Of a DNA stretch of 64,000 nt, positions 1 to 8,322 are shown in pieces. The stretch is from Flavobacterium sp. UBA6135 (GTDB taxonomy: Bacteria; Bacteroidota; Bacteroidia; Flavobacteriales; Flavobacteriaceae), in the NCBI RefSeq assembly GCF_002428305.1, contig NZ_DIVJ01000028.1:1-64000 (forward strand), written 5' to 3'. Position 1 is the stretch's first letter; every line of letters begins with the position of its first letter. The position numbers and the translations under genes are program-made. Below the pieces are notes generated by a model. That model was not told where the DNA came from. It did no database searches and saw only the letters and a list, made by a program, of their open reading frames with translations.

Positions 1-692
1 CTATTGCCATTGTAATACTGTTCTTTTTGCTCCGTAAACTTTAAGCATTTATCTAATAATTCATCAGTCGTAAGGTCGTGTTTGACTTCTTTTTGTGGTT
101 CTGTTTTTAATGGTTTAATTTCTTCCTTTACTTCAAAAATTACTGCATTTTCATTTAAAAATAAATCTGTATCACAAGAAACAAAACACAATCGGGTAAT
201 GTCTTTACATTTTGCATCAAAATTATAACCTGATAACTCTTTATAAAAATTTGCGATTTGATTGTAAACTGTTGTGTGTTGTTCTGCATTTGAATTGACT
301 TTAATGAATACTTTTAAACCTTCGTTACTTGGACTTATAAATGATGCAAACGTGTATCTACAGCCATTTACAAGCGTTACAAGATTGTTTATTTCGGTTA
401 ATGGTATATCATCAAAATCTAAACATACCACTTGTGAATAGGTTACTATATTCCCTTTTGTTCTGCTTTCTCCAAATGTTCCAGAAGTTGTAAAACCTAA
501 CAAATTACTTTTGATTTCTTCGGCTGTTTTTTCATCTCCTTTATGCAAAGCATATCGGATAGAATTAATTTCACTTTGATATTTATCGGATTTGATTTCT
601 TGTAATATTTCCAAAAGATTTCTTTCTCCTAAGTTGTGTTTGAACTCTTGAAAAACACTAACCATCAGTTTGTTGTTTGCTGTCTGTTCCAT
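1..692 (-). CDS. VirE N-terminal domain (BT4734/BF3469-like) protein, partial
   Basis: Open from an ATG at 690-692 to the window edge; about 230 residues are visible and the C-terminal part is missing. The segments LDFDDIP, SPSNEGLKVFIKV and DITRLCFVSCD match the VirE-N/BT4734 family of Bacteroidota mobile elements. That family is often the N-terminal part of, or is encoded beside, a primase/helicase-like replication protein. The start lies 2 bp beyond the stop of the next upstream gene, so the two are probably cotranscribed. The exact biochemical role is not known to me; association with element replication is an inference from family context. Confidence 0.75.
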   Translation of the reverse strand, partial: MEQTANNKLMVSVFQEFKHNLGERNLLEILQEIKSDKYQSEINSIRYALHKGDEKTAEEIKSNLLGFTTSGTFGESRTKGNIVTYSQVVCLDFDDIPLTEINNLVTLVNGCRYTFASFISPSNEGLKVFIKVNSNAEQHTTVYNQIANFYKELSGYNFDAKCKDITRLCFVSCDTDLFLNENAVIFEVKEEIKPLKTEPQKEVKHDLTTDELLDKCLKFTEQKEQYYNGN

Positions 693-694
693 TG

Positions 695-970
695 TTACTT
701 AGAATTATAGTTATCATTTAGTAATTTTTGAATGTCTGAAAGTCTGTAATAGATTTTATTACCTACTTGAGAAAACTCGATAATTTTCTTGTTTCTCCAT
801 TCCTGTGCTGTTCTTTTACTAATATTCATTAGTTTCATAAATTCACCGTTATCAAAAAAAACATCTTCGGGATCTAATTTGCCACCTATTTTCATTTGTG
901 CAACTAATAAGGCAACACTTTCGTCTAACCTTTTTAATACTTTTTCGGCATCGTCATAAAAATTATTCAT
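695..970 (-). CDS. Helix-turn-helix (excisionase/MerR-like) DNA-binding protein
   Basis: A 91-aa protein. The C-terminal half (about residues 40-85) has the HTH_17 pattern: a helix FMKLMNISKRTAQEWRNK followed by a basic wing ending in KIYYRLSDIQKLL. This is the architecture of excisionase-type proteins that bend DNA and steer a tyrosine recombinase. The N-terminal helix (residues 1-30) may mediate dimerisation. It lies in the same operon as a second HTH protein and the integrase, with 3 bp separating it from its upstream neighbour. A role as excisionase or as a regulator of element genes is inferred from fold and position. Confidence 0.8.
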   Translation of the reverse strand: MNNFYDDAEKVLKRLDESVALLVAQMKIGGKLDPEDVFFDNGEFMKLMNISKRTAQEWRNKKIIEFSQVGNKIYYRLSDIQKLLNDNYNSK

Positions 971-973
971 AGC

Positions 974-1261
974 TTACTTTTTTAATAGGGTTAAACATTC
1001 CATTATTTCAGACTTTTTGTAGTAACGTCTTGCACCTATGCCATAGGCTTTGACTTTACCATTGTTTGTCCATGCCCAAAGTGTGCTGCTATCAATTTTT
1101 AGAAATTGACAGGTTTCTTCTCTGGTCATTAATTCTTCTGAATTGTCTTTTGTTTGAATTTCCTTTTGAAGTTCAAGAATTCCGTTTCTAACGGATGTAC
1201 CTATTAGCTGTTGAAGCTGCTCAACAGTTAGGGTTTGGAGTAAAATTGCATTGTTTTGCAT
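974..1261 (-). CDS. Second helix-turn-helix (excisionase-like) protein
   Basis: A 95-aa protein with a leucine-rich N-terminal helix (residues 5-35) and an HTH_17 domain at residues 44-92. The visible markers are MTREETCQFLKIDSSTLWAW and ARRYYKKSEIMECL. It is a distant paralogue of the neighbouring 91-aa protein. Paired HTH_17 proteins downstream of an integrase are a recurring arrangement in Bacteroidota integrative elements, where one often acts in excision and the other in regulation. Which is which cannot be told from sequence. Confidence 0.8.
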   Translation of the reverse strand: MQNNAILLQTLTVEQLQQLIGTSVRNGILELQKEIQTKDNSEELMTREETCQFLKIDSSTLWAWTNNGKVKAYGIGARRYYKKSEIMECLTLLKK

Positions 1262-1357
1262 ATCGAATAATATTTAAAATTATTCGACAAACATTCAAAG
1301 TGTATGTGGTGGTTAAAAGTGTAAGAGAAAGTGTTTTAGGTGTATTTGGTGTTCGCT

Positions 1358-2644
1358 TTATTTGTCAGGGTTTGTAGTGAATAATTTATAGAATTTTGAT
1401 TTGTTAAAATTATCATTTTCTATTATTTCCTTTTCAAATAGGTTTATGTTTTCTTGAGCAAAACGGAAATACTCAATATCCAAATTATCCTGTTTATTGT
1501 TTTTATAAACTTCCTTTAATGCCCAGCCAACTTTCTTTTTATTAACTCTTTTAAAAATTATTTTTTTATCGAGTTTTGGAAATTTTGAGGTTGTGAAGTA
1601 TAAATATAAAGCATCTACTAAGATACCATAGTTGGCAGTATCTATAAATTCTGTCACTGTTTCTAAATAATCTTCGATTGAAGATTTTAAATAATCATTT
1701 TCAATAGGTAAGCTGTTGTTGCTTTCAGTTTTATCTTGTGTTTCTTCGTCAATAGATGAATTGTGCTTTCTCTCTATTCCATTTAAATGATTATAAACAT
1801 ATTTTAAATTTGAAATATTTTCAAAATTTTCAATTGGATTTGCAAAAAAGCCATCATAATAATCAATCATCATATTATTTAGATAAACTAATCTTACAGT
1901 GTTTTCTTTCTTTTCTTTAAATAATCCAGATACATTGTAAACAGTTTTAATAGAACCAAAATCTTTTACAAAAACACTGAAATTTTCTAAATCACCTTCA
2001 TAAGCATAGACGTACTCTAAGTTGTTTTCAAGTATTTCTAAAGCTTTTTTTATATCGTCGTCCTTTACCTTAAACATAAATTCATTAAAAATAAATTGAC
2101 AACAAGAGTTGAACTCTTTTAGAAATAAATCGTATGTTTTTTTGTTTGTATTATCGTTTATATAATTTATAACATTAATAATAGTAATGTTTTTATATAA
2201 AATATCATTCAATAATTTTCTAACTTCTGGAGTTTTCGCTGTAGATATAAGGTTGTTATATTTTTTAGAATTGATATTGGAAACCAACTCTTTTCGTTCT
2301 TTAAGAAAATCAATGATTTTTTTAAATGTAACTTGGTATTTTAATGCAAGTTCTAAATCCCACCCGTCATTCTCTTTTTTAAAGGTTACTAAGCTATCAT
2401 ATATTTTAGAAATAATAAATCGACAATTACCAAAGTTAATTGCATATTTATACTCACCTTTAAATGTGTAAAGTGTTAATGTTGCGTTTTCTAAACACAA
2501 ATCATAAAGGTCTAATTCGTTTTCAATAAAATTAATTTCATCAAAATCTTCATGTTTTGACAAGAAAGAATTAAGTAAGGTGTTGTATTTACTACGATAT
2601 TCCTTTGATGAAAAAAAAATATCTCTGCTATTATAATCAGACAT
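1358..2644 (-). CDS. Unrecognised 428-aa protein of the integrative element
   Basis: I do not recognise a family. The protein is Lys/Asn/Glu-rich, with no signal peptide and no convincing membrane segment, so it is probably cytoplasmic. There is an acidic, Ser/Asn-rich linker around residues 290-315. The C-terminal stretch (about 320-428) is mostly helical and ends with several Asn/Phe-rich segments. It sits between the integrase and the HTH genes in the same orientation, a slot often taken by an accessory protein of unknown function in these elements. Start is the ATG at 2642-2644. Confidence 0.65.
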   Translation of the reverse strand: MSDYNSRDIFFSSKEYRSKYNTLLNSFLSKHEDFDEINFIENELDLYDLCLENATLTLYTFKGEYKYAINFGNCRFIISKIYDSLVTFKKENDGWDLELALKYQVTFKKIIDFLKERKELVSNINSKKYNNLISTAKTPEVRKLLNDILYKNITIINVINYINDNTNKKTYDLFLKEFNSCCQFIFNEFMFKVKDDDIKKALEILENNLEYVYAYEGDLENFSVFVKDFGSIKTVYNVSGLFKEKKENTVRLVYLNNMMIDYYDGFFANPIENFENISNLKYVYNHLNGIERKHNSSIDEETQDKTESNNSLPIENDYLKSSIEDYLETVTEFIDTANYGILVDALYLYFTTSKFPKLDKKIIFKRVNKKKVGWALKEVYKNNKQDNLDIEYFRFAQENINLFEKEIIENDNFNKSKFYKLFTTNPDK

Positions 2645-2694
2645 TTAAAAACTTTAAAAATAAAAAATGTGAAAGTATGAAAAACCTTTAAAAA

Positions 2695-3930
2695 TTAAAA
2701 GTAATTTGTTAACTCCATAGCAATATCCTTGTTGCTCTTACCAATATAAGTTAAAAACATTGCTTCTGTTGTATGCCCAGTTACATAGATTAGATATGTT
2801 GTTGGTATTTTACCGTAAAAATTAGTAGCAAAAGAACGTCTACCAATATGAGAAGATACTAATTCATATTTTTTATATGTATCTGTTTTTTTTCTGTAAA
2901 TACCGCTATCAGTTGCAGTTTCTACTTTTTTACTACCAATAATTTTGTTGTTAATTTCAGCTACTTCACAAACCTTTTTTATATAATCATTATACTTTTG
3001 GTCTGAAATGGCATAAGGAAAATCACCGTTTCTTTTTTCTAAAATTTCTAATACTTTTTTATGTATTGGAATGGTCATTATTTTATTTGTTTTTTGCTGT
3101 GTAAACTCTAATAAGTGTTTTCCGTTTTCAACTCTAATCATTTCTTTGGTAAATCTTAAAAAATCAGATACTCTTTGTCCTGTGTAACAACTAATAATTA
3201 ACCAGTCTTTTGCATTTTCAAGACTTTCAGATAATTTACCTTTTTTAATATTATCTATTTTTTCTAACTCCTCAAAGCTTAAATATATTTTTTCAACCTT
3301 TGCCCTATCTAATCTTAAATCATCCAATTGTGGATGTGTTTCTATCCCTAAAAGGCGTGCATGTTTGCAAAATGTTTTAATAAAAACTAATTCTCTTTGC
3401 ATTGTGTTTTGTGCATATCCTTCAGCTTTGTAATATTCAACAAATTCCTTTTTAAAGTTTTCGTTAATTTCACTTATGAGAATAGGCTTTTTTCTTTTCA
3501 ACTGAAACCTCTCCATTTTATGTTTTATAACATTAAACTTTTTACGTGAAGTTTCTTTTATTTCGTGTTTACGATAATCAATATAAAAATCAATATACTC
3601 AACTAAGGTTGTTGGTAATTTTTGTTCTTCAATTACTTCAATAGCAGGATTTAAAAAATCCTTTAGCCATTGTGTATTAATTAATAAGTTATTATTTGTT
3701 TTGTTGTAGTATTTGAGCAAATTGCTTTTTAAGGCTACAAGCTCAGAATTAAGATTGGCATAATGTATGTCTTTTAGATCTTTTGGTTCTTGTTTTGTAG
3801 AGCTCCAATCAGACGGATTGATACTATAATTGGTTTTAGCCATTACATCAACATTTCTACCATCAGAAAGTCTAATATAAATTGGTGCAGGGTTGTTTTT
3901 TGATTTCAAAAGTACTTTAATTCGTGCCAT
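2695..3930 (-). CDS. Tyrosine site-specific recombinase (phage-type integrase)
   Basis: Catalyses element integration and excision by strand exchange through a phosphotyrosine intermediate. With the ATG at 3928-3930 the product is 411 aa. It has an Arm-DNA-binding N-terminal domain (MARIKVLLKSKNNPAPIYIRL, a usual start for Bacteroidota integrases), a SAM-like core-binding domain (about 110-205) and a catalytic domain. The catalytic set is visible: R253 (GQRVSDF), K280, H361 and R364 (HIGRR), H386 (GHTTE) and nucleophile Y395. A longer start 57 bp upstream would read through 11-bp tandem repeats and is rejected. All key residues are present, so it should be active. Confidence 0.93.
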   Translation of the reverse strand: MARIKVLLKSKNNPAPIYIRLSDGRNVDVMAKTNYSINPSDWSSTKQEPKDLKDIHYANLNSELVALKSNLLKYYNKTNNNLLINTQWLKDFLNPAIEVIEEQKLPTTLVEYIDFYIDYRKHEIKETSRKKFNVIKHKMERFQLKRKKPILISEINENFKKEFVEYYKAEGYAQNTMQRELVFIKTFCKHARLLGIETHPQLDDLRLDRAKVEKIYLSFEELEKIDNIKKGKLSESLENAKDWLIISCYTGQRVSDFLRFTKEMIRVENGKHLLEFTQQKTNKIMTIPIHKKVLEILEKRNGDFPYAISDQKYNDYIKKVCEVAEINNKIIGSKKVETATDSGIYRKKTDTYKKYELVSSHIGRRSFATNFYGKIPTTYLIYVTGHTTEAMFLTYIGKSNKDIAMELTNYF

Positions 3931-3968
3931 AATTGATTTCTTAATTGCTTTATCAAATATACGAATTT

Positions 3969-4032
3969 CCCAACATCTTCCCAACATCTTCCCAACAATT
4001 ATTCAAACACATCAAACTTAATTCAAACACAT
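3969..4032. repeat. Short direct repeats upstream of integrase (candidate arm sites)
   Basis: CCCAACATCTT is repeated in tandem at 3969-3979 and 3980-3990, with a third partial copy CCCAACA at 3991-3997. Beyond it, ATTCAAACACAT occurs at 4001-4012 and again at 4021-4032. Ordered short repeats beside an integrase gene are what arm-type integrase or excisionase binding sites look like. This role is inferred. Confidence 0.6.
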
Positions 4033-4147
4033 ACAATATTAATACACTTGTAAAGCATTGAATTTGTTGAGTTTTTAATAAAAATAGTTATTTTTTATGG
4101 TTTGTTAATTTTATAAGTTTTGACAATAGTGTTCTCTCCGACTCCAC

Positions 4148-4188
4148 AAAAAACCCTGTAAAGTATTTATTTTACAGGGTTTTTTATT
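4148..4188. terminator. Terminator-like hairpin at the element boundary
   Basis: The stem AAACCCTGTAAA pairs with TTTACAGGGTTT around a short AT loop, followed by a T run. It is A-rich on the left and T-rich on the right, so it could act in both directions. A closely similar sequence lies at 10331-10376. Confidence 0.7.
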
Positions 4189-4350
4189 TAACGTTGTTCT
4201 TAATTCCTTCTCTTTACCCAATGACCCGGAAATGGTGTACAGCCCACCCAATCAGGAAAACTCAAACGACTGTTTTCAGGTGAATTTTTTAACTGCCTAG
4301 TCTGTAGCGAGTTTTCTTTAGTTTTTGTTATAAAATTTTTTAGGCTCTTG

Positions 4351-4791
4351 CGTATTTCCGTTAGGGTTTACTGTATTTCTGTTAGGGTTTACCGTATTTA
4401 CGTTAGGGTTTGACGTATTTCCGTTAGGGTTTGGTTTATTTTCGTTAGGGTTTGCCGTATTTACGTTAGGGTTTCGCGTATTTCTGTTAGGGTTCGACGT
4501 ATTTACGTTAGGGTTTGCCGTATTTACGTTAGGCTCTGGCGTATTTCTGTTAGGGTTTGACGTATTTACGTTAGGGTTTGACGTATTTCTGTTAGGGTTT
4601 GGCGTGTTTATGTTAGGCTCTTGCGTGTATTTGACAATGACTGGCGTGTATTTGATAATGACGGACGTGTTTATGGAAATGACTGCCCTGTAATTGACAA
4701 TGACCGCTGTGTATCTGACAATGAATGGCTTGTAAATGGAAATGACTGACGTGTATCTGATAATGACTGATGTGTTTATGGGTAATGTTTA
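4351..4791. repeat. 21-bp tandem array, 21 units
   Basis: Twenty-one units follow one another with a period of exactly 21 bp and no insertion or deletion. Units 1-12 are of type A, of the form CGTATTTACGTTAGGGTTTG. From unit 14 onward they are of type B, with a CGTGTATTTGACAATGACTG-like body. Unit 13 (4603-4623) joins the B start CGTGTTTATG to the A end TTAGGCTCT. There are no spacers, so this is not a CRISPR. One plus frame and one minus frame stay open across much of it but lack a sensible start, so coding is unlikely. Period 21 equals two helical turns, as in phased binding sites. Confidence 0.9.
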
Positions 4792-4955
4792 ATTAACTGT
4801 GTAAAGTTTCTTTTTTTTTAGATTCTTTAGTTTTTTGGTTTTTTTGATTTTTTGGTTATTAGATTATTTGTTAATAAATGGATAAGAAAATTCTTGTGTT
4901 GATTTGAGAAGTCTTAAAGTAGTTTATATATTTACTGTTTATAGCCAAATTTAGA

Positions 4956-5444
4956 ATGACAGCAAACCAAGACATAAGAGACATTTTTTCAATCCTACAC
5001 GACGGGAGAATTACAGCGTGGTCTGGTGATAAATACTCGCTGACTTTGACGGTTGACTGTGAGTATTTAGCAGAACGAATTGATAAGTCTTTCGATAAGT
5101 TCTTTGTTGAGCTAACTGAGCTTGACGAATTGTTTTTATTGACCTGGCCAAATCCATTTGATTTACCTGTGCAGACATTATCAGAACTAAACGATATATT
5201 TAAAGCAGAACTTGAAATACTCTCGGCTGACATCAAAGACGGAAAAGTAATAATTGCTTGCAATCAACATGACACAGACTTTGACTATTGCGGGGGCAAC
5301 TTGATAATTAGCTGTAAGACAATAAAAGTGTTTGACCAAAATAGAAGCGAATTAACAATTGAGGAGTTTGACACAATATGTAAAAGCTATTGGAACGACA
5401 TTAATAGGCAACAAGAGAAATTAATTAATGACAGAAAAAAATAA
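4956..5444 (+). CDS. Hypothetical 162-aa acidic protein
   Basis: I do not recognise the family. It is a soluble acidic protein with no signal peptide or membrane segment. The N-terminal part (residues 1-60) looks like alternating beta strands, including ITAWSGDKYSLTLTVDCEYL; the C-terminal part has a helix ending in a basic RQQEKLINDRKK. An overlapping reading frame on the other strand is rejected as a shadow. The gene stands alone in an accessory region of unrelated plus-strand genes, with long non-coding flanks. That resembles orphan cargo or immunity-type genes, but nothing in the sequence proves a role. Confidence 0.65.
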   Translation: MTANQDIRDIFSILHDGRITAWSGDKYSLTLTVDCEYLAERIDKSFDKFFVELTELDELFLLTWPNPFDLPVQTLSELNDIFKAELEILSADIKDGKVIIACNQHDTDFDYCGGNLIISCKTIKVFDQNRSELTIEEFDTICKSYWNDINRQQEKLINDRKK

Positions 5445-5858
5445 AATCTGTCTATATATGAGTAGACTGACCCCCTACTTTAAGTGTTCTAAATTAGCAC
5501 TGAGTTCTGCGAATGTCTTTGACTAATGCGTTTTTGAAGTTGAATTCTTAAAAAAGTTAACTTTTTGTAAGAAGTAATTACTTTTTTCTTATCTTAGTAT
5601 TTCCAAAAACGAGTTTACCGTGTGGCAGACGAATTCCTTATTTATTTTTTGTGTTTTACTGAAATCCGTAAAAAGGTTTGGTGGTGATGGATTAGGTTTG
5701 TACATAAAAATTTATAAAAGATAGATATTAAATAAAAACAATAAACTTTTGGTTATCCATACCATCAGGCTGAATAAACAAATGTTTTTATCGGCTAGCA
5801 ATTAGTTGGCAGAAATTTTTGAGAAACGCAGTGAATATAATCCTAGAGACATAATAAT
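5445..5858. other. Gene-free stretch between two accessory genes
   Basis: No gene is supported here. The one notable point is GAGTAGACTG at 5460-5469, which also occurs at the 3' end of the group II intron (6299-6308). The stretch TTAGTTGGCAG near 5800 loosely resembles cassette recombination sites, but I could not build a convincing fold around it. Confidence 0.5.
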
Positions 5859-6281
5859 ATGAATGATTTTTTTGAAATATTTTGTGATCCTAAAAAAGAA
5901 ATATTTTGGACTGCAAGTGGTACAATTTTAGCAATATCTATAGCTTTAGGAAGTTTATTTACTTTTATTTATAATTCTATAATTAAAAACAAGGTAAGTG
6001 AAAGAACAAAAATCATTATAGATGGACAAATTGAAATCTTCACAAATTGGGTTAAAGTTAGAAGCAAATCACAACAAATAGATGAAAAGAATATAGAAGA
6101 ATGGTTATCAGATTTAGGTGGTGTTGTAAACCTTGGAAGAAATTATGTTATTTATAGAAAATTTATAGAAAAATTAAACGAAAAGGAGAATAAAAATATT
6201 CAGCTTATGAACGAAGATAAATTTAATAATTTAATAAAGGATTTTGACAACGCACCTAAATGGTCAAGAATTGAATGGTAA
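5859..6281 (+). CDS. Hypothetical 140-aa membrane-anchored protein
   Basis: No family recognised. Residues about 17-40 form one hydrophobic helix (ASGTILAISIALGSLFTFIY), followed by a basic KNKVSERTK, so the remaining 100 residues should face the cytoplasm. That part is helical and rich in Lys, Glu and Asn. It resembles small one-helix accessory proteins that are common in mobile cargo. The group II intron begins about 15 bp after the stop codon, inserted in the opposite orientation, so the original downstream sequence of this gene now lies beyond 8.09 kb. Confidence 0.65.
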   Translation: MNDFFEIFCDPKKEIFWTASGTILAISIALGSLFTFIYNSIIKNKVSERTKIIIDGQIEIFTNWVKVRSKSQQIDEKNIEEWLSDLGGVVNLGRNYVIYRKFIEKLNEKENKNIQLMNEDKFNNLIKDFDNAPKWSRIEW

Positions 6282-6334
6282 TCAAAACTTCTGCTAATCG
6301 AGTAGACTGCCCTGCCAGAAACTGACAGGGAGAG

Positions 6335-6378
6335 CCTCTCACACCACCGAGCGTACGGGTCACGTACTCGGCGGTTCG
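6335..6378 (-). ncRNA. Group II intron domain V
   Basis: Read on the minus strand, ACCGCCGA pairs with TCGGTGGT. A two-base GC bulge lies on the 3' arm, and an upper stem GTACG/CGTAC closes a small loop. This is the shape of domain V, with a CGC-type catalytic triad near its base. It lies directly downstream of the maturase gene, as expected. Confidence 0.8.
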
Positions 6379-7655
6379 CAAAGAGATGGGTTGAGTTGAA
6401 TGTAAATTTCCGTTAAGGATTCGTATCCTTTCATTTTCAAGCGTTTTAGCGTGATGGTTGTTCCTAAAATGGGACTTTGAGCAATCGCCCAACCACCTTT
6501 TCGAGTTCGACTCCATGCATAGGCGTGGTCTTGGTCAACCCCCAATCGAATCAGGTTTTTCCTTTTCCTTTCAGGTTTCTTCCAGTCGTGCCAAATACAG
6601 TAGCGGATGCGATTCCGTAGCCAACCATCTATATCTCGTAATTTTCCCATGATATTGGTTCCTCGAAAATAGTTTAATCATCCTCGTTGGATTTCCTTTA
6701 TCTTGGTTATACGTTCTTCTGGTTTGGCTGGAGTGGTTTTTCGGGTAATACTTTTGAGTCGCATCTTTAGGTTTTTCCATGCCTTTTCTGCTACTACAAG
6801 TTGGTATTGATTCTTGCTTCCTTTATTGTAAACGGGCACAAATCCAAAGCCAAGTAACGTAAAGTTAGAGGGTTTTCTAATCCCACTCTTTTCCTTGTTG
6901 ATGGTTAGTTTGAGCTTGTTCTTGAGGAACTTTTCAATCACTACGTTCGTAGCTTTCGCTTGATTATGGCTCTTGCAGTAGATACTAAAATCATCAGCGT
7001 AACGAACGAATTTATGTCCTCTTCGGGTCATTTCTTTATCCAATTGATGGAGTAAGATGTTTGACAATATTGGACTTAAAGGAGAACCTTGCGGAACGCC
7101 TTTTCTACGTTTTCGTAGCTTTCCGTTGATTTTAGTCGGTGCTCGAAGCCATTTGCGAATGAGTTGCATCGTGGTTTTGCATTTCACTTTTTGAAACACC
7201 AGATTCAATACTAAACAATGGTCAACTTCATCAAAGAAGTTTTTCAGGTCAATATCCACAATGTGGTTCAGTCCTGAATGAATGTAGTCCCGTGCTTGTC
7301 CAACGGCTTGTCGGGCATTTTTGTTGGGTCTAAATCCAAAACTGCTGGGTTTGAATTCGGGTTCAAATAAAGGTGCGATGCTTTGTGAAACCGCTTGTTG
7401 CAATACTCGTTCGCTTGTTGTGGGAACTCCCAATAATCGGGTTTTTCCGTTTCCTTTTGGAATCTCGATTCCTAAAATGGGTTGAATTTGATAGTTTCCT
7501 TGTTTTACTTCCTCAATAAGTTGTAGTTTCTTTTCCGTAAAAACCTTGCGGAGTTCACGCACAGAAACGCCATCAACACCCGCACTGCCTTTGTTGGCAA
7601 TGACGTGTTCCAATGCTTTTTGGAGGTTGTAAGGATGTACTACTTTTTCAATCAT
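6360..7655 (-). pseudogene. ltrA: Group II intron reverse transcriptase/maturase with in-frame TGA
   Basis: The intact frame would encode 431 aa, the usual length for bacterial maturases. Residues 1-325 hold the reverse transcriptase domain with VDIDLKNFFDEVDH, GVPQGSPLSPILSN and the YADD centre at 219-222. Codon 326 is TGA (6678-6680) in EIQRG-stop-LNYFRG. Relatives have Trp (TGG) at this place, so one base change explains the stop. The frame then continues without shift through the maturase X/GIIM domain (DGWLRNRIRYCIWHDWKKPE) to a stop at 6360. Unless TGA is read through, the RT is cut off from its RNA-binding domain. Confidence 0.85.
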
Positions 7656-8106
7656 TTTAGTTTTGTTTTAACCTGTTTTCGTTAAGTAGGGCTATCCGCC
7701 GTGGCGAATTCCGTTACTTATTGAAAAGCTCTTTACGTTCAGTCCTTCCTTGTTTGTGAGTCCTATGCGGTATCTATTCGCACCTCGTTGCTTTCAAGTA
7801 CTATGACTTCTGCTGACTTCTCTTTCTAACCAACTCGTGGTTTAAGAGACCTCCCCCGGTAACCGCTTTTTCCTTCCTCCAATCCCTGCGTCATCTACAA
7901 TTTAAAGTTTTGGTATTCTTTGGACGTTGCGTTGCTGTGGACGCTTATCCGCTTTAAATTGCCTCTTATGACGTTTCTGTTCGTCAGTACCGGATTTTGT
8001 AGTCCTGCTTCCTTCAGTGCATACCTCACGATAAACCACCTTGCAACTTACTAAACCTTCGAGACGTTACTCTCGCGGTTAAGGGACTCGCACCCTCTGG
8101 AAAAAT

Positions 8107-8322
8107 AACACCCCGAAAATTAGTTTTTGTAGTCAAAATTTGTATTTTTGAACTATTTGAAAAGCTTTCGGGGTGTGTCCTGCGGATGCAGGGCACACAC
8201 AGCTTGGCAAAATGGCGGGTTAAGTACTAAATTGAACATTCGGATTTATAAAAAACATTAGTGCTAAATTAAAAATAAGTGCTTCTAAATCCGCCACATC
8301 GCCAAGTCAAAACCGTTAAGCC
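8107..8322. repeat. Nested inverted repeats, attC-like foldback
   Basis: Three foldbacks lie in a row. (1) ACACCCCGAAA (8108-8118) pairs with TTTCGGGGTGT (about 8167-8177). (2) GTGTCCTGC and GCAGGGCAC form a short hairpin around GGAT (about 8174-8195). (3) CTTGGCaaaATGGCGG (from 8203) pairs imperfectly with CCGCCAcatCGCCAAG (to 8306) across about 70 bp. GTTAAGC (8314-8320), which fits the integron R' core GTTRRRY, follows the last arm. Taken together this resembles a cassette attC site. No integron integrase is visible in the window. Confidence 0.55.

Larger units (their letters stand above)
1..4140. mobile_element. Integrase end of an integrated mobile element (left end outside window)
   Basis: Five minus-strand genes in a row (VirE-N/BT4734-like, two helix-turn-helix proteins, an unrecognised 428-aa protein, tyrosine integrase) form the integration and control module typical of Bacteroidota integrative or mobilizable elements. 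The integrase is outermost. Its upstream region carries short direct repeats and then a terminator-like hairpin shared with a segment near 10.33 kb. The right boundary near 4140 is an inference from these repeats. The left boundary, cargo and transfer genes lie outside the window. Confidence 0.7.
3931..4955. other. Gene-free repeat-rich region between integrase and accessory genes
   Basis: No convincing gene. In order it holds two sets of short direct repeats just upstream of the integrase, a strong terminator-like hairpin (4148-4188), a low-complexity stretch, the 21-bp tandem array (4351-4791), and a T-rich low-complexity run (about 4808-4870) of the TTTTTTGATT/TTAGATT type that also occurs near 54.4 kb. 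Confidence 0.7.
6297..8093 (-). mobile_element. Group II intron with interrupted maturase gene
   Basis: A retroelement of about 1.8 kb on the minus strand. The 5' end is placed at GTGCG (8093-8089), which fits the group II consensus GUGYG. A structured non-coding leader of about 440 nt follows, then the reverse transcriptase/maturase gene (7655-6360), then domain V (about 6378-6335) and a domain VI-like hairpin CCCTGTC...GGCAGGG (about 6330-6309). The 3' end is placed near 6297. Both ends are estimates to within a few bases. The ribozyme parts look complete, but the maturase has an in-frame stop, so self-mobility is doubtful. Confidence 0.75.

Noticed and set aside
1195..1377. 60-aa reading frame on the plus strand
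   Set aside because: Overlaps the HTH gene in antisense and has no features of its own.
4120..4150. 3' end of a tRNA or tmRNA gene as integration site
   Set aside because: TCTCCGACTCCAC looks a little like a tRNA end, but no acceptor stem or T-arm partner can be folded in the window.
4351..4623. Telomere-like TTAGGG repeats
   Set aside because: TTAGGG is only a part of a 21-bp unit. The match to telomere sequence is coincidental in a bacterial chromosome.
4351..4791. CRISPR-like array
   Set aside because: The units follow directly with no spacers, the period is only 21 bp, and no cas genes are near.
4310..4791. Coding of a seven-residue repeat protein in the 21-bp array
   Set aside because: One frame on each strand is open over much of it, but neither has a suitable start codon, and changes between units are not silent.
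4871..5263. Reading frame on the minus strand
   Set aside because: Antisense to the 162-aa gene, with a low-complexity Ser-rich product and no family look.
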